64,000 bases of DNA from Dyadobacter sediminis (GCF_005860765.1 NZ_VCEI01000030.1:62001-126000); one strand, 5' to 3'. Positions 54,158 to 63,273 are shown, counted from the stretch's first letter. Translations and numbers: made by a program. Notes: a model not told the origin generated them from the sequence alone.

Positions 54158-55384
54158 TTAGTGGCCTTCTTCTTCCTCTGAATTTTTAAGTTTCGATAAA
54201 AGGGCATATGCCCCTTTGAGAACAATCTTCGGGGCTTGGTCGTCAAATTCCTGCGGGAATTTTATTTGTGTGTACCCGTTTTCTGATACCCCTTTGCTTA
54301 CCTGTACCATCTCAAAAGTCAGTCCCTCTGACTCTGCACCCTTTGAGGTACTGTCTGTGTGGGCACCTTCGGCACGCTGCACGAAAATGTATGATTCCCC
54401 TTCAAAATCAACGATAGCCTGGCTTGGAAGCGCAGTCACAGGGTTTGCACCGGTTTCGATCACTGCTTTTACAAAATTTTGTGGCAACAGGCCCTTATCA
54501 TCTTTCTCCAGGTGACAATGCACGCGCACTGTGCGGTCTTCATTGATCTTCTGGTTGATCAGGTATACCTTGGCCAGGTACTCCTTGCCCGGGTTGTTGC
54601 TGACTGTAAAGCGCACCAGTTGGCCTAGTTTAATTTTGGGGATATCCTGCTCAAATATCGAAAGCTCGACATGCAAGTGGTCTGTGTCCACAATTTCAAA
54701 CATCACATCGGTCGGGTTCACGTATTTTCCAAGGTTCACATTCACAGTCGTGACCGATCCGCTGATGGGTGAACGTATCACGGCGCTGTTGACAATGGTT
54801 CCCTTTTGTAAGACATTTAGGTTTATGCCAGCCGTAATAAGCCTTTCTTTTAAACCTGCCAACCGAGCTTTCTGTGTCTTTACCTCGGAGGTTGCTTGTT
54901 GCAATACTTTTTGGGCATTGATATTTTCCTTGCTCAACTCCAACTGACGGCTGTACTCCTGCTGGGCGTATTCCAGCTTACTTTCCGTTTCCAGGTAGTC
55001 TTGCTGGATCTGGATAAAATCAGGGTTTTCGATGGTTGCCAGTACCTGTCCTTTCTTAACCTGCATGCCCTGCAAAAGCTCGGTTTTTCTGACAAAGCCA
55101 CCCAGCGGGGCTGAAATGCTCACCAGGTTTTGCGGCGGGATATCAATTACTCCGTTGGCAGTCACAACAGCACTCAGATTACGGGTACTGGCCGTGCCCA
55201 ATTTGATAGCTGCCGTTTCATATTGCGCTTTGGTCAGCTCAACGACATTACTTTCTTCTCCTTCATGATGCTCTTCGTCTTGATGGGCTGGCTCCTGCTG
55301 CTTTTCTTCTTGCTTTTTACCGCAGGCCAAAATGCCTGTTAGAAGAAAGAAGACCACTAATATATTTTTCATTGTATACATCAT
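54158..55384 (-). CDS. czcB: CzcB-like membrane-fusion lipoprotein
   Basis: 408 residues with lipobox TGILAC, then an acidic His-rich linker (HQDEEHHEGEE) typical of divalent-metal adaptors. Core adaptor segments: SAPLGGFVRKTELLQGMQV, a coiled hairpin around residues 125-185, and VIRSPISGSVTTVNVNLGKY. It would connect the CzcA-like pump to its channel. Starts 27 bp after the pump gene; the Met at 55372 is an alternative start. The His/Glu linker rather than a CxxC/HMBD supports zinc/cadmium/cobalt over copper. Confidence 0.85.
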   Translation of the reverse strand: MMYTMKNILVVFFLLTGILACGKKQEEKQQEPAHQDEEHHEGEESNVVELTKAQYETAAIKLGTASTRNLSAVVTANGVIDIPPQNLVSISAPLGGFVRKTELLQGMQVKKGQVLATIENPDFIQIQQDYLETESKLEYAQQEYSRQLELSKENINAQKVLQQATSEVKTQKARLAGLKERLITAGINLNVLQKGTIVNSAVIRSPISGSVTTVNVNLGKYVNPTDVMFEIVDTDHLHVELSIFEQDIPKIKLGQLVRFTVSNNPGKEYLAKVYLINQKINEDRTVRVHCHLEKDDKGLLPQNFVKAVIETGANPVTALPSQAIVDFEGESYIFVQRAEGAHTDSTSKGAESEGLTFEMVQVSKGVSENGYTQIKFPQEFDDQAPKIVLKGAYALLSKLKNSEEEEGH

Positions 55385-55411
55385 TAGTAATGATTGATTG
55401 TTTTAAACCGG

Positions 55412-58400
55412 TCATTGCTGTCCGGAGACCAGAAATTCAATTTCGATGACCGATTGGTTATAACTGTCAAGCAGCTCCATATAAGTAGACCTGATATTTA
55501 AAGCTCTGGTCAGTGCCTGCGAAAACTCGACATAGCCAATCTCGCCCGCTTCATATGCCTTTGTGGCATTGCCTGCGATCACATTTGCTAAAACCAATGT
55601 TTTTTGTTCATATAAAACCAGGCTCTGATTTGCGCTCTGATAAGACTGGATAGCCTGCTGCAAATTGTTGCCTAACTGCAAGCGTGCAAGATCCACCTGG
55701 TTCTGCGCTAGTTTTTCATTAAGCTCGGATGCTTTAACGCGCGCCCTGGCTGCACCGCTGAATACAGGAATAGAAACACCTAGTTGAAAGCCCTGGAAAC
55801 GCTTCCCTGCGCCATAAAAAACTTCTGTACCATTGATGTTTTGCCCGCCAATTAAAGACTGGTTAAAATATCCAATGCTAAAATCAGGCAACAGGCTGGT
55901 GCGTGAAACGGCAGTAGCCTGTTTCTCAATGGCGATTTGCTGGCTTAGGTACTGTAAATAGGGATTTGAATTAATCCCCGCAGTATCAAGTATCTGTCCA
56001 AGGTCACGTCTTACCAATGTGTCAGTCTGGGCTTCGACTGGCTGTGCGCTGTTAAGCAGCATTTGCAGCTGCTTTTGCAGGACTAGCAAACTGCCCCGGT
56101 TTTGAATAAGGCGGGCCTGGATTTCACCCTGCTCACTTTCGGCCACTGAATATTCGAGCTGACTTGTTTCGCCAGTTTTAAAGCGCAGGGCTGCTGCTTT
56201 TACAAACCGGTCCGCCCGCAAGCCTTCCCCTTGTAGCAACTGCTGCTGTTGTTTTAAGAGTACCTGCTGATAATAATTGCTTTTAATTTGCCGGATCAGC
56301 TCCGCCTGGGTTACTTCAAGCCTTGCTTGTGCGCCGTTAATTTGGGCAGACAACAACGCTTTCCTTTTGCTGGCCACCTTTGGGTGGGGCAATGTCTGCG
56401 AGATATTGAACTGGTTATCAAACCTGTTACTGTTATACTGCCCGCCCATCCAGGAGATATCCGTTTTTGCGATATCAGCAGAACTCCCAAGTAGCGCACG
56501 CTGATAATCGATCTGGTAAATTCCTGCTTTCACTTCCAGGTTTTTACTGGCCGCTTCACTAATTGCTGTTTCAAGAGAAATTTTGCGGCTTACATGCGTG
56601 GAATCTTGTGCCTGGACACCTGGAACAGAAAAGCTGCATACAGCAAAAACAAGCAGAAGTGCCCCGGCCTGTTTAGTGGCAGCACCACCAAAACGCTTTT
56701 CAACAATCAGGTAAAGCACCGGCAGTACCAATAGGGTTAAAAGCGTCGCAGAAACAAGCCCTCCGATGACCACAGTTGCAAGCGGGCGCTGGACTTCAGC
56801 GCCTGAGCTATTGGACAAAGCCATGGGCAAAAACCCGAGTGATGCCACAAGGGCTGTCATCAGTACTGGTCGCAAACGGGTTTCGGTTCCCTGAAATATG
56901 ACCTTTTTCAAATCACTCATCCCTTCTTTTCTAAGCGAATTGAATTCGGCAATGAGCACGATACCATTTAATACGGCCACACCAAAAAGTGCGATAAAGC
57001 CGATGCCCGCCGATATACTGAAAGGCATTCCACGAAGTGAAAGGGCAAAGATGCCCCCGATTGCAGACAGCGGGATAGCCGTAAGGATCAAAAGGCTTTG
57101 GCGCAGTGAGTTAAATGTAAAATAGAGCAGCACAAAAATCAGCAGCAATGCAATTGGCACAGCAACACTTAAACGGGTGTTGGCCTCTTGCAAGTTTTGG
57201 AACTGGCCGCCATAAGTTGTGTAATAGCCCGTAGGAAGCTTTATCTGGCTATCAATTTTGGCTTGTAGCTCTTTTACAATACTTTCTACATCCCTGCCAC
57301 GTACATTAAAAGCTACCGTTATCCGGCGCTTGGCGTCCTCCCTCTGGATTTGGTTTGCGCCTGTCTTCATCTCGACGGTAGCAATCTGGCTCAGTGGCAC
57401 CTGCTCTCCATGTGATGTAGTAACAAACAACGCTTGTACGTCTTCCAGGGCCTGACGGTTTTCGCTTTTAAGCCTGACTACCAGATCATACCGCTTTTCG
57501 CCCTCATAAACCAGGCCAGCACTGCTACCGGCAAACCCGGTATTAATGGTGCGGTTGGCATCCTGGATGCTGATGCCAAACTGGGACATGCGGTCACGGT
57601 CAAAAGTAACGACAATCTGCGGCAGGCCACTTACTTCTTCCACATACAGGTCTTGGGCCCCTTCGACAGATGCCACCAGTTTTCCTATCTTGCCTGCCTG
57701 CTGGGCTAATACATCCAGGTCTTCCCCAAAAATCTTGATGGCCACGTCTTGTTTCACCCCTGAGATCAGCTCATTAAACCGCATCTGGATAGGCTGTTGA
57801 AAACCAAATGTTACGCCGGGAATGGATTCAGTTAGCAGCTGCTGCATTTTATCAGCAAGTTCTTCCCTGCCTTTCGCCTTTGTCCACATAGATTTTTCCT
57901 TTAATATAACCATCACATCACCGGCTTCTACCGGCATTGGGTCGGTCGGGATTTCGGAAGACCCAATTTTTCCAACCACTTCTATGACTTCATCCGGAAA
58001 GTTTTTACGGAGTAACCCAGCTGCTTTTTGTACCGCGTCGATAGATTCAGAAAGGGAACTGCCAGTCAATACACGCAGCTCTACGGCAAAATCACCTTCG
58101 TCGAGCTGCGGGATAAACTCACCGCCCATATTTAAAAACATCCAAAGGCTGACAGCGAAAAGTGCCAGTGCTGTCAAAACTACAATTAGTCGTCGCCGTA
58201 GGGCGAAGCCTAATGCAGGCAAATAAAGCCTGTGAAAAAAGGCTATGATGCGGTCTGAAATATTGGGCTTAAGCTCATTTTGTTTACTTAAAAACAAAGC
58301 TGAAACCATCGGCACGTAGGTCAGGGAAAGAATAAATGCGCCCAGGATCGCAAAGCTGACGGTCTGCGCCATTGGCCGGAACATTTTCCCTTCAATGCCC

Positions 58401-59800
58401 ACAAGGGCAAGGATCGGCAGGTACACAATCAGGATAATGATTTCACCAAAGGCCGCTGAATTCCGGATTTTGGAGGCCGATTCATAAACCTCATTATCCA
58501 TTTCCTGCTGCGAGAGCCGGTGTGTATATTTCTTGCCCATAATATGGTGCAGCGTGGCTTCCACAATGATAACAGCGCCATCTACGATCAAGCCGAAGTC
58601 AATCGCGCCAAGGCTCATCAGGTTGCCCGATACGCCGAACAGGTTCATCATACTGACGGCAAAAAGCATCGCCAGTGGGATCACCGAGGCGACCACGAGC
58701 CCGGCGCGCAGGTTGCCCAGCAAAAGTATCAGAACAAAAATGACAATAAGCGCCCCTTCGACCAGGTTTTTAGAAACAGTGCCAATGGCATTATTGACCA
58801 GTTTTGTGCGGTCCAAAAACGGCTCGATCACCACACCTTCCGGGAGCGTTTTACTGATCTGCTGGATTCTTTCTTTTACATTGCCGATCACTTTGGCTGC
58901 ATTTGCGCCTTTCAGCATCAACACCAGCCCGCCAACCACTTCACCTTCATCATTGCGCGTCATTGCACCATAACGGACAGCACTGCCGTACTGGACAGTT
59001 GCGATATCACGGATCAGGACAGGCAGGCCGTTTGCAGTCTCTTTGACCTGGATACTTTCAATATCTTTCAGGTTTGCAATCAGCCCCTCGCTTCTGATAA
59101 AGTACGCATTGGGCTTTTTGTCGATGTAGGCCCCGCCCGTATTCTGGTTATTTCTTTCAAGGGCCGAAAAAATCTCGCTCATCGAGATTTGGGCACTTCT
59201 GAGCTTGAAAGGATCAATTGCGATTTCGTATTGTTTGAGAAATCCACCAAAACTGCTTACATCAGCAATCCCTTCGGTACCCAACAGCTGCCGTCTGACA
59301 ATCCAGTCCTGGATACTTCTAAGCTCCATAGGCGGATACTTTTTCTCATATCCTTTTTTGGTGTGCAATACATACTGATAAATCTCGCCAAGACCGGTAG
59401 TAACTGGTGCTAGCTCGGGTGACCCTGCGCCAGGTGGTATCTGCTCCACCGCACTTTGCAGGCGCTCGGAAACTTGCTGCCGGGCCCAGTAAACGTCAAT
59501 GTTGTCTTTGAAAACGATCGTCACAACTGAGAGCCCAAACCGCGACATGGAGCGGATTTCTTCCGTGCTCGGGATCGTTGCCATGGCTGTTTCAACCGGG
59601 AACGTTACAAGGCGCTCTACTTCCTGCGCGGCCAGCGAAGGACTGCTTGTGATGATCTGCACCTGGTTGTTGGTAATGTCGGGCACAGCATCAATGGGAA
59701 GCTGCGTGAGCGAATAGATCCCCCAGACGACAAGGGCCAGGGTAAATATGCCAACAACAAGCTTATTATGAATTGAAAAATGAATGACTTTATCTAACAT
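55412..59800 (-). CDS. czcA: CzcA-type RND pump fused to a TolC-like outer-membrane factor
   Basis: 1,462 residues. About 1-1,040 is a complete heavy-metal RND permease (PIDAVPDITNNQVQI near the start; FGLIVDGAVIIVEA in TM4; EFIPQLDEGDFAVEL opening the second porter half; FGVAVLNGIVLIAEFNSL in the C-terminal helices). The sequence then runs into a hydrophobic segment (GALLLVFAVCSFSVPGVQAQ, about 1,048-1,068) that looks like a signal peptide, followed by a TolC-like protein of about 395 residues with repeated helical hairpins. Permease C-termini face the cytosol, so the segment would start a new export event. Such CzcA-CzcC fusions are known in Bacteroidota. Confidence 0.88.
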   Translation of the reverse strand: MLDKVIHFSIHNKLVVGIFTLALVVWGIYSLTQLPIDAVPDITNNQVQIITSSPSLAAQEVERLVTFPVETAMATIPSTEEIRSMSRFGLSVVTIVFKDNIDVYWARQQVSERLQSAVEQIPPGAGSPELAPVTTGLGEIYQYVLHTKKGYEKKYPPMELRSIQDWIVRRQLLGTEGIADVSSFGGFLKQYEIAIDPFKLRSAQISMSEIFSALERNNQNTGGAYIDKKPNAYFIRSEGLIANLKDIESIQVKETANGLPVLIRDIATVQYGSAVRYGAMTRNDEGEVVGGLVLMLKGANAAKVIGNVKERIQQISKTLPEGVVIEPFLDRTKLVNNAIGTVSKNLVEGALIVIFVLILLLGNLRAGLVVASVIPLAMLFAVSMMNLFGVSGNLMSLGAIDFGLIVDGAVIIVEATLHHIMGKKYTHRLSQQEMDNEVYESASKIRNSAAFGEIIILIVYLPILALVGIEGKMFRPMAQTVSFAILGAFILSLTYVPMVSALFLSKQNELKPNISDRIIAFFHRLYLPALGFALRRRLIVVLTALALFAVSLWMFLNMGGEFIPQLDEGDFAVELRVLTGSSLSESIDAVQKAAGLLRKNFPDEVIEVVGKIGSSEIPTDPMPVEAGDVMVILKEKSMWTKAKGREELADKMQQLLTESIPGVTFGFQQPIQMRFNELISGVKQDVAIKIFGEDLDVLAQQAGKIGKLVASVEGAQDLYVEEVSGLPQIVVTFDRDRMSQFGISIQDANRTINTGFAGSSAGLVYEGEKRYDLVVRLKSENRQALEDVQALFVTTSHGEQVPLSQIATVEMKTGANQIQREDAKRRITVAFNVRGRDVESIVKELQAKIDSQIKLPTGYYTTYGGQFQNLQEANTRLSVAVPIALLLIFVLLYFTFNSLRQSLLILTAIPLSAIGGIFALSLRGMPFSISAGIGFIALFGVAVLNGIVLIAEFNSLRKEGMSDLKKVIFQGTETRLRPVLMTALVASLGFLPMALSNSSGAEVQRPLATVVIGGLVSATLLTLLVLPVLYLIVEKRFGGAATKQAGALLLVFAVCSFSVPGVQAQDSTHVSRKISLETAISEAASKNLEVKAGIYQIDYQRALLGSSADIAKTDISWMGGQYNSNRFDNQFNISQTLPHPKVASKRKALLSAQINGAQARLEVTQAELIRQIKSNYYQQVLLKQQQQLLQGEGLRADRFVKAAALRFKTGETSQLEYSVAESEQGEIQARLIQNRGSLLVLQKQLQMLLNSAQPVEAQTDTLVRRDLGQILDTAGINSNPYLQYLSQQIAIEKQATAVSRTSLLPDFSIGYFNQSLIGGQNINGTEVFYGAGKRFQGFQLGVSIPVFSGAARARVKASELNEKLAQNQVDLARLQLGNNLQQAIQSYQSANQSLVLYEQKTLVLANVIAGNATKAYEAGEIGYVEFSQALTRALNIRSTYMELLDSYNQSVIEIEFLVSGQQ

Positions 59801-59887
59801 CTGAACTTAGAATTTGTGTAGAATGAGCCTATAACCGTGACTTAAAAAGCCACAGCAATAAGGCAAACCATAAATGAATGGGTTACA

Positions 59888-60208
59888 CTAAATCCTGGGA
59901 GGTTGCCAGATTGATGTCAGACCGCCGCCATCATTACGGTCGGTATAGGTAAAAGCCTTATCACTAAAAAAAGCAGTAGATGCTACTTCTGGCAAAGACA
60001 TAACGGGATCTTGAAGCGTTATGCCGGCGCAGCATGCACAAATACAAAACGGGGAACAAAGGTCAACAATTCCCTGATCCTGGTGATCGGCATTGGCATT
60101 AATGGTGGCCTTAGTGGCCGGGTATGAGACACGCAATACTTCATCCTGGCAGGGAATGCAGGAAAGTATCACCGTGTAAAAAGCTAATATGTAAAGAGCT
60201 AATCTCAT
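59888..60208 (-). CDS. DUF6660-type small Cys-rich exported protein
   Basis: 106 residues with signal segment (1-20; LYILAFYTVILSCIPCQDE) and the conserved cluster DLCSPFCICACCAG near 50-63, characteristic of DUF6660. Six cysteines in that cluster suggest metal binding. Lies 87 bp upstream of the czcA fusion on the same strand, probably the first gene of the efflux operon. Function unknown. Confidence 0.72.
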   Translation of the reverse strand: MRLALYILAFYTVILSCIPCQDEVLRVSYPATKATINANADHQDQGIVDLCSPFCICACCAGITLQDPVMSLPEVASTAFFSDKAFTYTDRNDGGGLTSIWQPPRI

Positions 60209-60276
60209 AATACTGCAAAATTAGCTCAATAAAACATGCAACAGGTAGTCAGAAACAAATAAGATCTAAACCATAT

Positions 60277-60498
60277 TTGCAGTCTTGCATGCAAGCACCC
60301 AAAGCCATGAAAAGCAAAAAGGTCATTCCGCACATTACAAATCGTACAAAGCCGGTGAAGTCCCCGTACCGTTCATTGATGAAGGCATCAAAGCCCACTA
60401 AGCCATCTACCTTGCTAAGGATTCTTTATTTTCTGTTAGGAGCGTTCTTGGTGACAGCGATATTTTTAAAACTTAGCCACTATTTTATGGCGCATTAA
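60277..60498 (+). CDS. Possible small membrane protein with basic N-terminus
   Basis: Up to 73 residues (the Met at 60307 gives 63). A strongly basic first half (KSKKVIPHITNRTKPVKSPY) and a C-terminal membrane helix (LLRILYFLLGAFLVTAIFLK). Divergent from the DUF6660 gene. No family recognised; composition is plausible but support is weak. Confidence 0.3.
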   Translation: MQSCMQAPKAMKSKKVIPHITNRTKPVKSPYRSLMKASKPTKPSTLLRILYFLLGAFLVTAIFLKLSHYFMAH

Positions 60499-60890
60499 AA
60501 TGCGGCCATGTTTGTAATGATCAGTCAGTCAAAGCCGACCACTGCACCTACCTTCTTTGCCATTCACCAGGCTAAAATTTCTCTGTAGCAGGGAAAAGTA
60601 CAGTTTAACGTGCTCTGTTTCAAAATGGCAAAACATTAAATCGTTGTTTTACAAGTACTTAATTAACAGTTTTAAGCCATTTTCAAATTACAAAAATACC
60701 ACGGTTTAAATGAACTTGATACTGCACAATATTTCTATTAAAACAGGGCTAAATAATTTTAAAATTCACTTTCAGTTTACTGCTTGAGTATATTGCTGTG
60801 TAAAATTTAAAATTTTCAAAAAACAAATTGATGAGTGTCGTAAAATAGCACAAGCATTTCATTGCATCTATAACTAAGTTAGGATACATG
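60499..60890. other. Non-coding region carrying the right copy of a diverged repeat
   Basis: About 390 bp AT-rich with no gene. Its main feature is the repeat at 60699-60780. Otherwise nothing seen. Confidence 0.4.
60699..60780 (+). repeat. Right copy of the diverged direct repeat (partner at 7660-7747)
   Basis: Begins CCACGGTTTAAATGAAC, has ATATTTCTATTAAAAC and TTTTAAAATTCACTTT, and ends GTTTAC, in the order seen at 7660. Same orientation, 53 kb apart. By eye about two-thirds identical over roughly 83 bp. Adjacent to the integrase terminus. Confidence 0.4.
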
Positions 60891-60925
60891 TACAAAATGT
60901 CGTAACGCTGTAACGACATTTTGTA
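60891..60925. terminator. Hairpin downstream of the integrase gene
   Basis: Perfect 13-bp stem TACAAAATGTCGT (60891-60903) with ACGACATTTTGTA (60913-60925), nine-base loop, 31 bp past the integrase stop. The following T run on the minus strand is weak, so terminator is likely but not certain. Confidence 0.6.
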
Positions 60926-60955
60926 TTATTCAACGCAAAGAGCCGAAACCAGCTT

Positions 60956-62176
60956 TCACATTCTCTTCAACCGCTCCCTTAACCCTTTCATATCCTCACT
61001 AATCTTCACATCTAAAATCTTCGCATAAATCATAGTCTGCTTTAAAGACCGATGCCCCAGCATCTTGGAAACTGTTTCAATCGGCACCTTATTACTAAGG
61101 GTCACCGTGGTAGCAAATGTATGCCGCGCGATATGAAAAGTCAGCGTCTTGGAAATCCCGCATAGAGTTGCAATCTCCTTCAAATAAGCATTCATTTTCT
61201 GATTACTCAGAACCGGCAGCACAACGCCAGCCGCACAACACTGCGGATGATCATTATACTTCCCAATAATTTCCAGCGCTGTATCTAGCAGCGGAATACG
61301 TGTAGGCGCATCCGTTTTCTGGCGAGTGGTATCAATCCAGGGCTCCCCATCCATGCCGACAACAATATCCGTCGTCTTCAATTGCTTTACATCTACGTAT
61401 GCAAGGCCAGTATAGCAGCAGAATAAAAAGATATCCCGCACCTGGCTGATTCTTTCGACTTCAAATACTTTTTCAGTGAGCCTTTTTAACTCTTCCCTCG
61501 ACAATGGATTCTTAACAACCTCCTTCTTCGTCAGCTTAAAACCTTGGAACGGATCCTTCTTCAACCATTTATTATTAACACAGATTAGCACAACCTTTTT
61601 CAAGTTACTCATGTACTTGATCGCTGAATTATGATTGCAACCTCGGGCACTCCTAAGCCAAAAGTTGAATTCTGTGATAAATTCAAAGTTCAGGTCTTTG
61701 ATCGCCATGTCATCCTTCTTGTATTTCCATTTAATGAAAGAGGCGGTATGTTCTTTCGCGGTCTTATAGCGCTTTAAAGTGAGCGGTGCGAACTCCTGAC
61801 CGACCAGCGCTTCCATCTGCTCATTATGGTGCGCAAAGACTTCGAGGATCATGCGGGTTTCATTGCTCTTTCCTAGCAATATGTTTTTTAGCCCTTCCGC
61901 AGAAATTTCCTTATCATCCTCTGTAAGAATTTTCTTGGCCTGGTAAACTTTGGCAGTGAGCATATCCAAATACGCATTGAGCGTCTTGGCATCTTCTTTG
62001 TTTCCGGCGAGGCGTCCGACTGATGAATTCCACCTTTCGGTATTCCATAACTTCTTGGTAGATAGTTCGGCGACCTTGCCGTCGACGGTAATTCGCAGAT
62101 AGATGTAGCGAACTGTTCCTTTTTGATTTCTGACGGGCTTTAAATAGAAAAGCAGGCCGAATGTTTTTTCCAACAT
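60956..62176 (-). CDS. Tyrosine site-specific integrase, IntDOT-like
   Basis: 406 residues: N-terminal arm-binding and core-binding domains, then a catalytic domain with H348-x2-R351 (HIARHTF), H375 (LGHRS) and the nucleophile Y384 (IYAKI). At the first catalytic arginine position the motif reads TGLAYVD with Ala259. IntDOT of CTnDOT also lacks this arginine (serine there), so the group is the conjugative-transposon integrases of Bacteroidota. It lies about 250 bp from tRNA-His, consistent with integration there. Likely integrase of the island. Confidence 0.88.
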   Translation of the reverse strand: MLEKTFGLLFYLKPVRNQKGTVRYIYLRITVDGKVAELSTKKLWNTERWNSSVGRLAGNKEDAKTLNAYLDMLTAKVYQAKKILTEDDKEISAEGLKNILLGKSNETRMILEVFAHHNEQMEALVGQEFAPLTLKRYKTAKEHTASFIKWKYKKDDMAIKDLNFEFITEFNFWLRSARGCNHNSAIKYMSNLKKVVLICVNNKWLKKDPFQGFKLTKKEVVKNPLSREELKRLTEKVFEVERISQVRDIFLFCCYTGLAYVDVKQLKTTDIVVGMDGEPWIDTTRQKTDAPTRIPLLDTALEIIGKYNDHPQCCAAGVVLPVLSNQKMNAYLKEIATLCGISKTLTFHIARHTFATTVTLSNKVPIETVSKMLGHRSLKQTMIYAKILDVKISEDMKGLRERLKRM

Positions 62177-62226
62177 AACACAAGCATTTAAAAGTGGTTA
62201 AATATCGAATTACCACGCTTGCCAAT

Positions 62227-62253
62227 CAAGATGTTTACGCCGTAAACATCTTG
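62227..62253. repeat. 27-bp palindrome upstream of the integrase gene
   Basis: CAAGATGTTTACG and CGTAAACATCTTG are perfect inverted 13-bp arms around one C. It sits about 50 bp before the integrase start. Could be an operator or a recombinase binding site. Confidence 0.6.
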
Positions 62254-62271
62254 CTATCAATTTGTTATGCC

Positions 62272-62329
62272 GTTTCCAGTGAGTCTTTTTCTCAAAGTGA
62301 GTGAACTACACGAAAGACTCACTGGAAAC
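62272..62329. repeat. Inverted repeat with 17-bp perfect arms
   Basis: GTTTCCAGTGAGTCTTT (62272-62288) and AAAGACTCACTGGAAAC (62313-62329), separated by 24 bases that include further GTGAGT-type sequence. It lies between the integrase and the tRNA, where an attachment site is expected; there is no U run to suggest a terminator. Confidence 0.65.
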
Positions 62330-62366
62330 ATAGGAATTTTTGCATTTTTTGATATGATCTGAAAAA

Positions 62367-62404
62367 CAAAAATGCCCGCAAATCATTGATTTACAGGCAT
62401 TTTG
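62367..62404 (-). terminator. Terminator of the tRNA-His transcript
   Basis: AAAATGCC (62369-62376) with GGCATTTT (62396-62403), extended by an inner pairing of AAATCA with TGATTT. On the minus strand it is followed by TTTTT. It lies 24 bases beyond the tRNA 3' end. Confidence 0.65.
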
Positions 62405-62427
62405 TTTGGGCTTTGAATTATTTCAAG

Positions 62428-62502
62428 GGAGGGAGACGGGTCTCGAACCCGCGACCTCCAGAACCACAATCTGGCGCTCTAACCAACTGAGCTACAACCT
62501 CC
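62428..62502 (-). tRNA. tRNA-His (GTG anticodon)
   Basis: Cloverleaf visible on the minus strand: D arm GCTC..GAGC, anticodon stem CCAGA/TCTGG with loop TTGTGGT (anticodon GTG), variable AGGTC, T arm GCGGG TTCGAGA CCCGT. The extra 5' G (G-1) pairs with C73, the His identity feature. The acceptor stem has two adjacent mismatches: GAGGTTG against CTCCCTC leaves T5/C68 and T6/T67 unpaired. The gene faces the integrase with its 3' end, the usual side for element insertion. Confidence 0.85.
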
Positions 62503-62600
62503 GTTTTGAGGACACAAACTTATAAAAAGGTTTACAGCTTGCAATGACTTTATTCAAATATTTTTGCAAGCTGTAAGCCATGCTGTTCAGCTTTTAACGC

Positions 62601-63209
62601 TTACTTCGACGCAACGTAAAGAGCATCAGCAGCTTTCCAGTCTACTACGTTCCAGTATGCATCGATATAATCCGGCCGCTTGTTCTGGTATTTCAGATAA
62701 TATGCATGCTCCCAAACATCCAGTCCGATTACCGGAGTGCCTTTTGCCTCTGCAGTATCCATTAATGGGTTATCCTGATTCGGTGTTGATGTAATGGCAA
62801 GTTCACCGCCCTCTTTCACAATTAACCATGCCCAGCCTGAACCAAAACGGCCGGTAGCCGCTTTTTTGAACTCGTCTTTAAATGCCGAAAATGAACCGAA
62901 TTTGGAATCAATGGCTTTTGCCAGTTCACCCGTTGGCTCTCCGCCGCCGTTTGAAGAAAGGCTTTTCCAGAAAAAAGAATGGTTCCAGTGGCCGCCTCCG
63001 TTATTGCGAACCGGAGCTGGTGCCTTGCTGATGCCGGCAAGCAGTTCTTCTATGCTTTTACCTTCCAGCTCAGTGCCTGCTACCGCTGCATTCAGATTGG
63101 TAACATAAGCCTGATGATGACGGTCGTGATGTATTTCCATTGTCAATGCATCAATATGTGGCTCTAACGCATTGTTAGCATAAGGTAAGGGATCAAGTGT
63201 AAATGCCAT
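62601..63209 (-). CDS. sodA: Fe/Mn superoxide dismutase
   Basis: 202 residues, complete. Metal ligands in the usual places: MEIHHDRHHQAY (H27 region), NHSFFWKSL (second His), and DVWEHAYYLKYQNKRPDYI (Asp and His). GGGHWNHSFFW and GSGWAWLI are typical. Cytoplasmic. Whether it prefers Mn or Fe cannot be settled from these residues. Part of the core chromosome beyond the tRNA. Confidence 0.94.
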   Translation of the reverse strand: MAFTLDPLPYANNALEPHIDALTMEIHHDRHHQAYVTNLNAAVAGTELEGKSIEELLAGISKAPAPVRNNGGGHWNHSFFWKSLSSNGGGEPTGELAKAIDSKFGSFSAFKDEFKKAATGRFGSGWAWLIVKEGGELAITSTPNQDNPLMDTAEAKGTPVIGLDVWEHAYYLKYQNKRPDYIDAYWNVVDWKAADALYVASK

Positions 63210-63273
63210 TTCAGTGTAGTTTAATGATTGATAAAAATTATACGTAACAGTTGGCTAACAGCAGAAAAAACGT

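Noticed and set aside
58520..59413. A 297-codon plus-strand frame opposite the czcA fusion
   Set aside because: It is antisense to a well-supported pump gene, its product has no recognisable motif, and the codon pattern follows the pump on the other strand.
60277..60498. Small basic frame as an excisionase of the element
   Set aside because: It has a C-terminal membrane helix and no helix-turn-helix, so an Xis role is not supported.
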